Assembly (NCBI GenBank): GCA_964200185.2
Contig: CAXNAD020000354.1
Location: forward strand, 1-21,259
Reading direction: 5' to 3'
DNA: 21,259 nucleotides
DNA from: Choristocarpus tenellus KU-1152
Taxonomy: Eukaryota > Phaeophyceae
Shown: positions 8,719 to 19,700 of the stretch, piece by piece
How the letters are laid out: each line of letters begins with the position of its first letter
Numbering within the stretch: the first letter of the stretch is position 1
Program-made: the position numbers and the translations under genes
The notes under the pieces: generated by a model
Told to the model about the DNA's origin: nothing
The model's input: only the letters and a program-made list of their open reading frames with translations
Database searches by the model: none

Positions 8719-11185
8719 ATGCCTAATGCCCCCCCTGACAGCCCTCAACCAGTGGATTCAAGCATGTCTCGCTCTGTTGGTGGGGATTGGGATATGCATA
8801 GGGCAAGCAGTAGTAGGAGCAGTGTTGTCATGGGCAAAGATAGTAGTGATAGTGTACACAGTGGACAAAGTAACAGTTGTGCAACAGTGGATGCGACTCA
8901 AGGGCAAAGAGAATGCAGGTCCACCACTGAGGATCATGGAAGATGCATAATTGTGGACAAAGAGGGCGATCTTTGTTGTGCAGAAAATAATCAAGGGGAG
9001 GACTCCATCATCAGATCTAAACAGGTGGGAGTAGGAGGTACTAACAACCGGTATTTTACCCCAAAAAGTAACTGCAGAGATGGGCATGGTTGGACTGGAG
9101 ATGGTGATAGGGCTGGCAGTGAGAATGGGATTGTGAATCAGGGGAGGAAATCGTCTGATGGCAACCCCACAAGTTCTCATCGAGGTAAGAGTGAGAGAGA
9201 AGTTACGGATAGGGCATTGGTCAATCTTACCCCCCCTTTGCATAATCATGGGCTAGTCAGGGACATGACTGTAGTAGAGCAACAAAAGGAGATATACGCA
9301 AAAGGTGCAAGAGAGGGTTATGAAACACTACAAAGACCTGTACGGGGTAACAGGGATGATTCTAAAGGGGCAGATCATGAAGTGGAGAGGGATGTCAACA
9401 GGAACAAGAAAAAACTGAAAACTGACAGACAAACAAAACAGAGGCAAGCATCGATTGAAGTGGTAGGCATTGATTACAACAAGAACAAGTCTATGGGACC
9501 TGAACCAAAACAGAAAAAAATAATAGCACCAAGATCAAGACAGTTTGAGGGCAACAGCACCCAGAGGGCTGATGCCCTTCAGGAGGATAGGCATGTGGGG
9601 CAAGGGCAAGGACTTGGTCCAGGTTATGGAGAGAGGCAGCTGCCACAACAGAAGGACCAGATGAGAAAGCGAGGGGGAAGGCAAGATCAAGGAGGCAGAG
9701 AGCATGGTGGTGGTTGTGGACGGAGAAGAGGTCAGAGAGGACAGGAAAAGGGAAGACGAATTGTGGTAGAGACTGTGAAGGTAAATGTTGGAGCGGCACC
9801 CACTGCAAGTGGGAGGGCGGCTGGCCTTTCAGTAGCACTCAAAAAGATCTGGTCTGCTGTCAACAAGCATTCAAGTGCATGGCCTTTCAGGTGCGATATA
9901 GGATTGAGCAAGAAGGAGGAGTACCTATTATATGATTGCAAACCGTTGAATTGTTGATGTATATTGTTGTATCCAAATTACGCGGTGTGGGCAACGGGAC
10001 CAGGATCTGCACGAAAAAACCACTTTCACTATTAACAGCAATATAAGAAAAATAAAACAGATAATTGGTAGTTCACTACATTATATATCTCCCAAACATA
10101 ACTACATATTGCAATTGCTTGCTGGTATGACATCCCAAATGCAATGCTGCAGTGCTATGCTAGGAATGCATCTTGACAAAGATATGGCGATGAAATGCAT
10201 GCTCTTCTCTATAGCAACCCCTGACAACTGAATTGAATAACGGGTGTGGATCTCGAACTTGTGAGGGCACTGCAGCGCAAGGAGAATGTGTCCTGGAGTG
10301 ATCTACACTGTGAAAAGCAACCGCTTGTATCAATGTTCTCAATTTCGCTACCCCTACGCTTACAAATTGATATATCTGTTGTAATCTTGTTTCTTGACAG
10401 AAAATGCGTGGATCTCGATAAAGTTCCTGACTATCTGTCCATTATAAAAAAACCCATGGGTGAGTTCAACGTGTGACAAGCGACATGATTTTCTCAACAA
10501 ACTCAAATACTTCCCATTGACTCAATTTATATAAGTAGTCTATGTTATTGGTCTGGATATTGACTGAAACATAAAAGAAAAGTATGCACACAGTATGTTT
10601 TGTCTCATGTGCTCTAACTATTTTGAATGATGGCATTGCTTGTTGAAAGATCTGCAGAGCATACTTGATCGCTTGGACAAGGACACACACTACACGAGTG
10701 AGAGCATGCTGCAGGACGATCTTCACCTCATATGCAATAATGCTAAGGATTACAATGAAGCAGACTCGCTGATTTACAGGCAAGGAAGTATGTGAACACA
10801 GACACAACTATGTGAAGATGGAAGATCTTTGATGTTTCTGCTATTGGGAGGGACTGCTACAGCGCTTTGTAGAATGAATAACATGAATATGAAAGGTGTC
10901 TACTTACTAAAGTGAACAGAAGGCTTTGCATTCCATGAGTGCAAGTCCTAGCTGAACCCAATGGAGCAGTACTTAACTTGAATCAACACCCTTTCCCGCC
11001 CTGCATCAACATGAACTCAGCACCTTTCACATGTTGATTTATGTGAAGATGGCCGAGCACCTGTCTCCAGTTCCTCTTTCTTACTGCTTGACTACTTTAC
11101 CCAACATACTTTGAACACACTTGTGTACACTCCACCCTACAGGGAAGCAGAAGAGCTCCAGCGGTTCATTGACACGCAGTTTTGA
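8719..11185 (+). CDS. Bromodomain protein with long basic disordered N-terminus
   Basis: Four exons: 8719-9890, 10401-10459, 10650-10779 and 11143-11185, giving 467 aa. Residues 1 to about 365 are low complexity and Ser/Gly/Gln/Lys rich, with basic patches (NRNKKKLKTDRQTKQRQ; GCGRRRGQRGQ) that suggest nuclear localisation and nucleic-acid contact. Residues from about 370 to the end are a complete bromodomain, an acetyl-lysine reader: helix Z LKKIWSAVNKHSSAWPF, ZA loop VDLDKVPDYLSIIKKPMD, helix A LQSILDRL, helix B DDLHLICNNAKDYN with the conserved acetyl-lysine-binding Asn of YN, and helix C EAEELQRFI just before the stop. Introns 1 and 2 are GT-AG (phases 2 and 1). The last intron begins CAG|GCAAGG, a GC-AG intron. 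Failing to splice it gives an early stop that removes helix C. The domain resembles ATAD2/GCN5-type bromodomains, but no ATPase or acetyltransferase domain is present, so no orthologue is claimed. Confidence 0.85.
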
Positions 11186-11433
11186 TGCTCAAATATAATT
11201 CCCCAGTTGTGTTGGCTTTGATGAGGAAGCTTGTAAGCCCAGCTTGAAGCCCACTATGACCCCACCTGTAACCTTTCCACTATTGCTGGCTCATCATGCG
11301 GCCTAGGAGAAGATGAGGAAGGTTTGGCGATGGAAAATCAGCAGCACAAGATATGATGAATGGTTACTCCCTTTAACAACTAATCATTATTTTAGCAAAA
11401 ATGTTTCAGTCCTAAAAGGCTCAGGAAGAATCC

Positions 11434-11973
11434 CTACCAAAGCCTCCACAAGTCTGCACTCCTTAAAACTTGTTCATGAATGCATCTCATAAGACGTCTT
11501 GCAACCCCTCCTGCATGCATGCGGCCTCGGTTGCTATACACCACTTTTAGCTACTTGGCCTACACTTTACAATGACGTTAATTTGAAAAATGTCACTCAA
11601 TCGACAGATCTGAAAGCCCAATTCAAAGTATCTTGGACACATACAACAATCGTTTGCAATCCCAAATACCCATTGCCCCCAAAACGTGCACATTGATTTG
11701 CTAGGCACTACCTCAATAAACGGCTGACCAGATTTGATACTCACCCCAAAAAACAGCAGACCCCCTCAGACTAAGGTATTATATCAAAATCCATGCTCGA
11801 GCCTCCTCTATCTCTGCCCCTTGATGATGAACTAAGAAACATACATCCCAGAAGACTTCCTAACCCTGACAGAGATGTCCAATGAATGCCTCTGCATTGC
11901 CTTCCAGTGCTTGATCCGCACACCACAACAGTTCTACTTTTAACAACGGATCCTTGGTGCTGAATCGCCCCAT
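11434..11973 (-). CDS. Unrecognised gene, 3' exons
   Basis: Exon 11865 up to about 11944 or 11973 encodes TKDPLLKVELLWCADQALEG and NAEAFIGHLCQ, ending phase 1 at GTTAGG. Exon 11510-11434 follows ATGCAG, joins in phase and encodes VARRLMRCIHEQVLRSADLW, ending in TAG. The text is helical and amphipathic, perhaps ARM/HEAT-like, but I do not recognise it. The upstream border is open. The exon may start at an ATG at 11973 (MGRFSTKDP) or after the TTCAG at 11945. A further exon at about 11985-12055 with a 40-nt intron is possible in phase. The gene is convergent with the bromodomain gene, about 250 nt away. Confidence 0.5.
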
Positions 11974-11985
11974 GTAGTATATAGG

Positions 11986-13196
11986 TGTTTAACCAGTACT
12001 TGTGCCCAATGGAGTGTGTGATTCTGGCATGGTGGTAGGAATGAGGCAATGCTCTTTCTCTGTGCACAGAATGGCCTTGGTGTGTACACAGGGGTTGGTA
12101 TTTCTCTCTATGATTCGCCTTTCCTTAACCTAAGTATTTACTGCTGTGTAAGACAGAGAATTCTTTTCACCGCCAGATGTACAAGGCGTGCCACTCCATA
12201 ATTGAAAGGTTTCTGGGTATCACGACCTAAAGACACCTCATTATGGGTGAAAATGATTATGATCATGACTCTCTTTTCTGGTCGACTCATCATATTCCTG
12301 ATCTTTCAGGCATATGAGAAAAACAGTGTATACAGTAGTATACTTCCACAACACACAAAGACCATTATTGACCACAACAGGAAGAGATGAATCTTTAGCC
12401 ATTGTAATTTATCACTTGATGGACCATTTTCACGCCATTTCAAGTATTTAGGGGTCGTTACATCTTCTGCCTGAAATGCAGTTGATACCCCTAAATACAA
12501 GGCTATGGCGGACAACACTAGTATCCTTTCACATCAGTGCAAAACCGCAATCCAGGCTGCGAGAGTACATTTGATAACCAAAAGATGGTCAGAGGCATAG
12601 AGTTACTAAAAACTTGCCTCTCTACCATATAGTAGGACCAACTTTGTTGTACAATATTTCTACTCCTTAGGCGCTTCCTCGTAGCAATCCAACCAAGCAA
12701 TTATTCAGTTGGAAATATAAAATCCTTGGATACTTTTCCAACTAACAAGAAAATCCCAACCAAGAGTCAGACTCCTGTCGAGGCATCAAAAAAAGGATAA
12801 TACTCTTCTAGAGGGTAGAGATGGATCTTCCCTCCACATCAAAAGGTTGATACCGGATATGTGTACATTGCAAATGCAAGAGGCTACGTTTCTACTAGGG
12901 TGGAGTAAAAGAAACACTCTTCTGGTTTCAGGCTACTACAATTTTGTATCAGGTGGAGGAGAAAATCACCAGAAGTATTTCCATACTAGCAGCAAATCAT
13001 CCTTCATTATTGTTCTCTTTTCAAGATAAAGGAGAGAATAGAACAAATTTGGTACCGAATTAAGAAAGAGCACTATCTCTTGTGCACAATCCTGTCTCTT
13101 TACAAATATATATTTTTTTACCATGCGATTGTTGTTGAACTGTTTCTTTATCTACCACAGCATCCACAGACACTTTGACCCCTGCCCCCCCCCTCT
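11986..13196. other. Region with no secure gene model
   Basis: Upstream exons of the minus-strand gene at 11434-11973 are expected here. Short open stretches such as RDTQKPFNYGVARLVHLA (minus, about 12175-12229, between TTTAG and GTGAAA) look codable, but their phases do not connect to that gene unambiguously. A foldback element lies at 12433-12510. The remainder is A/T-rich and otherwise featureless. Confidence 0.3.
12433..12510. repeat. Foldback element, 78 bp with 23-24 bp imperfect inverted repeats
   Basis: The left arm begins CGCCATTTCAAG and ends GTATTTAGGGGT. The reverse complement of the right arm begins CGCCATAGCCTT and ends with the same GTATTTAGGGGT. The spacer is about 31 bp. This may be a minimal MITE or a transcribed hairpin; no target duplication is evident. 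The arms do not match the 8180-8428 element. Confidence 0.6.
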
Positions 13197-13658
13197 ATGA
13201 CCACCCACCCCTCCTCCCCTCCTTTCAATATCCAAGGCAATGGTTTAACAACCGCAGTGCCAATCAGTGATGTGATCACAAGTACCACCCGCAGAAGATC
13301 TGAAAGAAGACAGAGTCAACAAACACAACAAATGCAACAACCTGGAAATCCTCATCTGAAACCCCAAAGCCCACCCAACTCCATATCGCCAGACCAACAT
13401 GTGCACACAGGATTTTGTCTTGCTTAAAAGTGATTCTTTCATATTGGAACCACTAAGGAGATGGTGGACAGGGGCAACAGGGAAACAGCAAAAACCAAAA
13501 CTAATGGCATTGCAACTTCTCTCCTCTCAGCTATCCTTGCAGTCTCCTGTCCAACATGCTTGTTCTTCAGCAGGCAGGTGCACAGTAGTGACAACATACT
13601 CAAGGATAAAGAATCAAGGTGTAACCAATGGACAGTAGAGGAATTCTTTAACATATGA
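13197..13658 (+). CDS. Doubtful low-complexity ORFs, possible 3' end of a plus-strand gene
   Basis: A pyrimidine-rich tract ends in CCACAG at about 13160, followed by an open frame from 13197 to 13427 rich in Thr/Ser/Pro/Gln, with a basic patch TTRRRSERRQSQQTQQMQQ. A second frame, 13432-13658, contains a hydrophobic stretch, IATSLLSAILAVSCPTCLFF, and ends 34 nt from the convergent light-harvesting gene. No pair of splice sites joins the two persuasively. It may be 3' UTR or chance. Confidence 0.2.
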
Positions 13659-13692
13659 TTGTAACCTGCTCTCTTCTACCTCACACACCCTC

Positions 13693-16395
13693 TTAGTAAC
13701 CCTGCCCTTGAAGGAGGGGTACAGCACCCTCGATCCAGTGCTCAGAAGCACATGCAGCAACGGAGATCATGGCAAGACGACCATTCTTGAGCTCATTAAC
13801 CTTGAGTTCCGCAAGCTTCTTGTCATCACTGCAATTTTCACATACATGATGGTTAGGATGGGAACAGAAGGAAGTGTGGTTGATCAGAGAATAATGGTGA
13901 CAAAGATTCTTATGAAAAACAAACCAAGACCTCTTGGACATGCCAAAAGATACACCTGAAGCAGAAAAAACGACCTGAAAGGCATAGAGTAAGACATCAC
14001 CTATATTTCTTAAATTGACTCTTTAAATACTCTACAGCCGCAAAAAGCCCCACAAAAAGAAAAAATAATTTTTTCCAACAAAGTTAAATTTGTCTGTTTT
14101 TACTCACGGCTTCTTCAAGTACCAGCCCAAGTCCCCAGCCTCACGCTCTCCCCCACCAGTCCAGAACTCCCCTGGATAGTTCACCCCCTCCATCAGTCCA
14201 ATGAAGGCGATCACCTTGTGTTCCATGGGAAAGGAGAAATTCAGATTAAAACAAAGTGACAATCATTATTACTAAAATGCCGGGTCAGGTTCAAGGTTGT
14301 GTCGCATGGCATTCAAGCAACAAAAATGTACTACCAATTGTAGCTATCCCATTGATAGGGGGTACCACACAGACCCAACCCATGTTCACCTGTGCAAGCC
14401 CACTGGGGTTCTTCGAGGCAAACTCTCCAAAGGAGTCGTACCATGCAGTGGGCTGGTAGTCCAGGCCAGGGAAGATCAAACCTGCCTGTGCGACTATACG
14501 TATGTCGGACCAACAGTGACAAAAACAGGATAGCATTAAGTACTTGCACAACCAAAGCAGGTAAAAGAAACCAACTCATCTTAGACATATCGAAGTTGGC
14601 CTGGAAAGTACTGCAATATTAGCGAGACAAAATGTATTACACACAGAATAGACATTCATTTAGGCAGGACAGGAGATCATCCATATCTTCTATTTTCACC
14701 TCACAATGTTTGACGTTTTGTACAGAATACTTTTTGAAGGGGGCACTTTTTATTTATTTATCTGAGACGAGATAGGGTGATGATCCAAGTGAAACATCAA
14801 ATCATGGCTACACACAATCAATGCACTGCAGACCCTCTTGCTCTTCTCACCAGCAATGCCGACGAATGCAAGCATACAGATGCGGCCGTGCTTGATCTCA
14901 GCTTCACGAAGCCACTGCAACACATCAGGAGAAAAGAAGCCAGGTCGTTATTGCAAATTACCTCAAAAGTAGGAGGAAGCAGCCATGTCTTTATTACGCT
15001 CCCCACAGTTCGGTCACTATTGAGAGAAAAATATCAAGTTCACAAAAGCTACTTCTTCTCAATCATCGTGCCTTCCCTCTTAGCAGCATTTTTCTTTCTA
15101 CGTAACTCTCACATTGGATCAAATAACCACCAGAAATTCTCGACAGAGTTGAGTTCATTGCCACCTGCCTAATAAGTAAGGCAGGTGTTCTACAATCAGT
15201 ACAAGCAGGTTCCAAAAAATTTAATGAATACAAACCTTAGGGTGAGGGCTGACGAGGTTGTTGAGCTTGTGCCACTCGGCCAGCCCAAGAGGATCGAAAA
15301 GCTTGCCCCCAGTCTCGTATGAGTCGCCACCGGGCATGCTCTCGATCCCGGACATCGACACGCCCGCCTGTGTTGACACGGATATACGGAAGAAGGGCAC
15401 CAAGAGGACTAAAGGATTGGCTACTGTTGGGGGCGTCTTGACGCGAGGAGAAGGTGAAAAATATATGATGCGAACCATCACTTAGCATCGCACAAAGATC
15501 ACCAAATTTGTGTTGCCTATGCCAAAAAATGAGCGCAGGTGCGATGTATGTGCACAATGATCCACCATAGCTTGAATTCCACGTATGGTTCGAACCATGT
15601 CACCCTCGAGCTCGACTTGACTGCCATGACAATGGGATCTTCAGAAATACCTTCTTTGAAAGAAGTGAAGATACATTCACCCTTAAGGTAACACGGGAAA
15701 TCTTGACATCACTGTCAACTATCCAATTGATCTGAGATACAGCGAAGAATACGAAACTTCTGGAGAAAATAATCACCATGACTGCACCGAAGAGAGTAGC
15801 CTGATAGAGGAATTTCGCTGAGGCACTAGACTGGCATCATCCGAGAGTTACATGGAGCATGGGCGAATAAGCAGTCGGCGATTTTGGAGGTTGCCACTAT
15901 CTTAACGCACCACATGTAGGGAACCAACCTACCTCCCCACACTGAACCATTCTATTCTCCCAATACCATCTCCACCATTGTCTGTAACGCATCATTCGGG
16001 GGGGGTATCCACTGTGCGGATGTACCAACGCAGCATGCATACTTCAGCTGATGTTTAGGAAAATGATACTGTGCATGAATTGCGATTCGAGACACTGATA
16101 TGCACTCGTCGATCAGACAGGCGAGGATTCGACGCCACTTTATAATATTATCCCTTCTAAAAATCTGTCATCCACCACACAATATATATTGCGTCAGTGT
16201 CGAATAAATCTTTAACCCCAAAAGTTTTTAGGCCTCGACATTATCTTGAGGACAAATCTGAAATCGTTGGGAGCAATTGATCATGAGAAAGTAGCACACC
16301 TTCGCTACAGGAGCAGCAGACCGGAGAGCGACCGGCGCCATGAAGGCATTCGTCATCCCGAGGGAGGCAGCAGCGGTAGCGACGCAAAACTTCAT
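13693..16395 (-). CDS. Light-harvesting chlorophyll a/c-binding protein (FCP/LHC family)
   Basis: Complete six-exon gene: 16395-16300, 15367-15236, 14914-14851, 14481-14390, 14214-14108 and 13828-13693. It makes 208 aa with phases 0, 0, 1, 0, 2. Residues 1-17 form a signal peptide. An ASAFAP-like site, TNAFMAP (Phe18), then marks targeting through the ER to a secondary red-lineage plastid. The mature part starts near SMSGIESMPGGDSYETGG and includes FDPLGLAEW. Helix 1, residues 77-98, carries EIKHGRICM (Glu82, His85, Arg87). Helix 2 starts VIAFIGLMEGVNYPGEFW. Helix 3 carries ELKNGRLAM (Glu176, Asn179, Arg181), the generic LHC chlorophyll-binding and salt-bridge motif. Length is normal for an FCP. 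It should bind chlorophyll a/c and a carotenoid in thylakoid antennae. The exact subfamily (Lhcf versus others) is not decided. The start is shared with a divergent SWS1 gene. Confidence 0.95.
15162..15187. repeat. Perfect 9-bp stem hairpin inside light-harvesting gene intron 2
   Basis: CACCTGCCT and AGGCAGGTG flank an 8-nt loop, AATAAGTA. It lies within the 14915-15235 intron, close to its 5' end on the minus strand. It is not a terminator in a eukaryotic gene; function unknown. Confidence 0.7.
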
Positions 16396-16775
16396 CGTAG
16401 TAACAGGTGCTCGAGTCTTATTTATCTGAGCTAACTTGTGTTGATGTCGATCGTATTTTCAACAAGTCCATCCACCGATCAACCTTCATCATGTGTCATT
16501 ATGTTGTTTTTTTTATACCAACTTACTTGGTTTTATACAACGGACGGGTGGACGGAGTTTGTGGAAGTTATGGAGGATCTCTCCTTCAATGTGTGGAGGC
16601 GTGTTGGATATTACGAGTTTCTGTGGTTTTTTGAACATAGAGCCAGTGCAGCCTCCTGAACAACCTTTTTCTCACCAAAACTTGTGAAGTCTTAGGAAAA
16701 TGAAAGAGTGTGGAGAGTGGAAGAGGTAGGATAGATGGGATTAGGGGACCGATCTAGCTTATAGAAGCAAGTAAC
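16396..16775. promoter_or_regulatory. 380-nt divergent promoter region (light-harvesting gene / SWS1)
   Basis: The region lies between two start codons on opposite strands and has no supported coding sequence, although overlapping ORFs of 62-75 codons exist at 16407-16687. It should contain both transcription starts and 5' UTRs. Confidence 0.55.
16510..16517 (-). promoter_or_regulatory. Candidate TATA box of the light-harvesting gene
   Basis: Read on the minus strand the sequence is GGTATAAAAAAAAC, about 115 nt upstream of the light-harvesting ATG. That would leave a 5' UTR of roughly 85 nt. The motif match is good, but no other element confirms it. Confidence 0.4.
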
Positions 16776-19700
16776 ATGAGTTGCTGGGCCGAAGGTGTGA
16801 ACAAGGTCGATGTTCTTGAAAAGTTCCTTCAGGTTTGTACGCGGTGAGGATTGTGTTTCCCCAACAGAGAATGATGTAGTCGAGATATCCTGTTGCTGGC
16901 ACCAGGTTCGACATCGTGGAATCTTCTAGAAAAATGAACTGACTGTGTCCACAAATTGCACTAGGCTATTGCGGCAAGAGCTGGCGATAATAAGGCGCTC
17001 GAGGTCGATGTTGAAGAATCTGGTTGTGGAGGTAGTGACATTCGCGTGGCTAGTAGTGGAGGCTCCCCGTCTGTACCTTCCATGGGTGTGGCAGGTACTG
17101 GCATAATAATCAAGGCCTAACTGGTTATGCCAGTGATCCTGAGCAGCTTGACTTGATTTGGATTTTTCAGTTTTTTTCCCCCACTTTCGATACTCTAGTC
17201 GTGATAACATTTAATGATAATGCTCCGATTGACTATACTGAATCTGCTATATCCCCCGTGTAAGCCATATTTACATCCTCCCCCTTCCCCTTCCCCCGCC
17301 CAAATCACTCTTATCACCCATGTTTTTTGTCTACAGCGGCTAGTCATGAGGAGGTTCTGCGACTTGTAGACTTTCTCTTCTCGTCTGAGGGGGCTCTTGT
17401 TGAGCACTGTGTGGAGGTAAGCTTGGATACTACATATGAACCATGTATCCCACTGAAGTCTGCAAAGTCTATTCGGACTTGTAAAGCAATCAGGTAGTGC
17501 TCTTGCCCCCCGAGAATGATAAATATTTATTAATAAATTATGCTGTGAAAACCAGACCAGAATCGGGTAGACCACATAGATTTGTGTTGTTCATCTCCGT
17601 AAAGTCACAATATCAGAACCAACTCGAAATCAGATATTAAAGCAAGATCGGTCATGTATTTGTTAACTGTTAAGGCAGTCCACAGTTTGTGAGAAGTCCA
17701 AAGAGTCTTTTACACTCTGCTTCTCCGATCTTTATTGCTTCACATGCCTAGATGCCATCCCCTGTACCGTCATGAATGCATTTTGTGTTAGGCGAGTCTT
17801 CACCCCCGTTCCCTGCAACCTCCCATGTCCCTGGTCCACTCCCCACCACATGTGTTGCCACCTCATCAAGAAGTAGCTCAAATTGACGTTTTGAACATGT
17901 GTAACCTCAAGTCTTGCAGGTATGTACACAATTGCTATCATAACCAACTATGAACTGTACTCCGCCATTAATTTGCAGTTGCTGTGAACACCAGTTGCTG
18001 TGAACACCTGTGGTTATAGTATCTACAACATAATCCTCCATCTCTACTTTTTGATACCCTCGTGGTATTAGGTCCTGGACAAGGCCCGAGTGGTGGAAGT
18101 AAAGGCGAGGGCAAGTGGTCGAACTGTGTGGCTAGTGCAGGGCAGCGGAGGTGCTCCGTACTTGTGCTTGCGACAATACTGCTCCTGCAGGTGCAATACT
18201 TTTGAAAAGGATAATGCATATGGTGTATGTGTGTTCTTCAGGTGTTCTTTGCAATGGAGAATCCATTTATTATGCAAGAATGTGATGTGGAGCGGCAAGC
18301 TATCTATGCTCAATAACAACTGAAGGTATCAGCATTATTTGCGACAAAAGTTTGTCTGCTTGCCCAGAGGTCAGAGAGTAGCACCCTTAGGGTTAGGGTT
18401 TAGGGTTAGATGATTGCTACCACGAATGGCAATCATTTTTCCCATTTATGCATATTTACGTGCATCATAGACCCTACTACAGGACAAAAAGGAAAGGGGG
18501 AGACCACCAGGAAAAGAGATGAGTACAGATATTTGAAAAATTGTGCACTCTACACAGCTTGGCAGTCGTTGAAGGTGCTTATTATTCAAGAGTGCTTGTG
18601 TAGGAGGGATAGGAATGGATGGTGCACTTGCAGAACCACAAATTTTTGATTGATGTGACTTGACCAATTTCTTGGATATCCAGGTACTACTATAATTTGG
18701 CATGAAATTTAATCTTTGGTGGCAATCGAGCTCTGTAACTCCACTGCAAGAACTTTTTAATGTTTTTTCTTGTGCCTCCCAATTGAATGGAAGTTTTGTC
18801 CTGAACAACCCTTAGATATTGAAACCTCATGTAAGTAATGCAGATTGTGTTTTTGATTTTGTTTCATTGGATCATGTCTCTCTGAAAGATATCATGAAGA
18901 GAGTTCACTTTGTTGGAGGGTTTTATATATGCACAGACTTAGCTAAGCAGGAGCTACTTATATGTTGCTTGTCACCCTACACCTATTCTGCAGATTTGTT
19001 GCTGCTTGAAGCTGCCACCTCTCAGTCATGCCAAGAAGAATGGATATTAGTCAACAGTTTGACTAATATTTCACAATGAGTTACATTGCGAAAACACAGA
19101 GATGTGAAAAATGCAACAAGTTACAGAAGCATGCTAATGTTATCAGTACAACTCCTCTAGTCCCCTTCTGTCTTTATCAACATCGTAAGAAACCTTTGCA
19201 AACAATTTCCCTTGATCAGAAAAACGCTTCTTTTATTCCCCCCTCTCCGGATCCACAGGAGCTTTCAGGAGCTCATCAAAAAGAATCCCCAGCCAGTGCT
19301 GGTGAGGGAACCCACAACAGCAGAAGGGTTAGGGAAGTATGTTCTTTTTGACGATAGTACTGTTAACAACTTGACTCTTTTTTTGTCCAATACTTTTGTT
19401 CAACCTTTATCAAAATGCAGCATGTGTACTGATGTACTGATGCGCTGGGTCCGAGTGCTCATTCAGGACACACAAGAAGCATCCGCCCTGAAGCATCATA
19501 TTCAATGCTACACCTCTAGCGCTTTCTTCTCTTTGGCAACCCTCCCCCTAACCTATTTCTTCTACCAGGCGTGTATTCCCACCTTTCGACCTGCTGAGGT
19601 TTCGACCCACAAAGTAAACTAATACTCTCAAAAAAAAATTGTACGGGTTCTGTCTTTTGACCATATCAGTGCAAGCACCTATTGGCGATCAAGCTGGCAC

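Noticed and set aside
8758-9249. 163-codon minus-strand ORF
   Set aside because: It lies entirely antisense to the first exon of the bromodomain gene, which is confirmed by in-phase splicing into the domain.
14291-14622. Several overlapping ORFs on both strands
   Set aside because: Only the minus-strand segment 14481-14390 fits the light-harvesting protein with correct splice sites; the rest are shadows or intron.
18242-18322. A phase-compatible exon after the CxC exon of SWS1, giving a CxC...CKN motif and a stop
   Set aside because: It would lose the essential His of the SWIM motif. The exon at 19259 is also phase-compatible, starts with the expected Ser-Phe after CSCR, and leads to a perfect CKHLLA, so it is the better partner.
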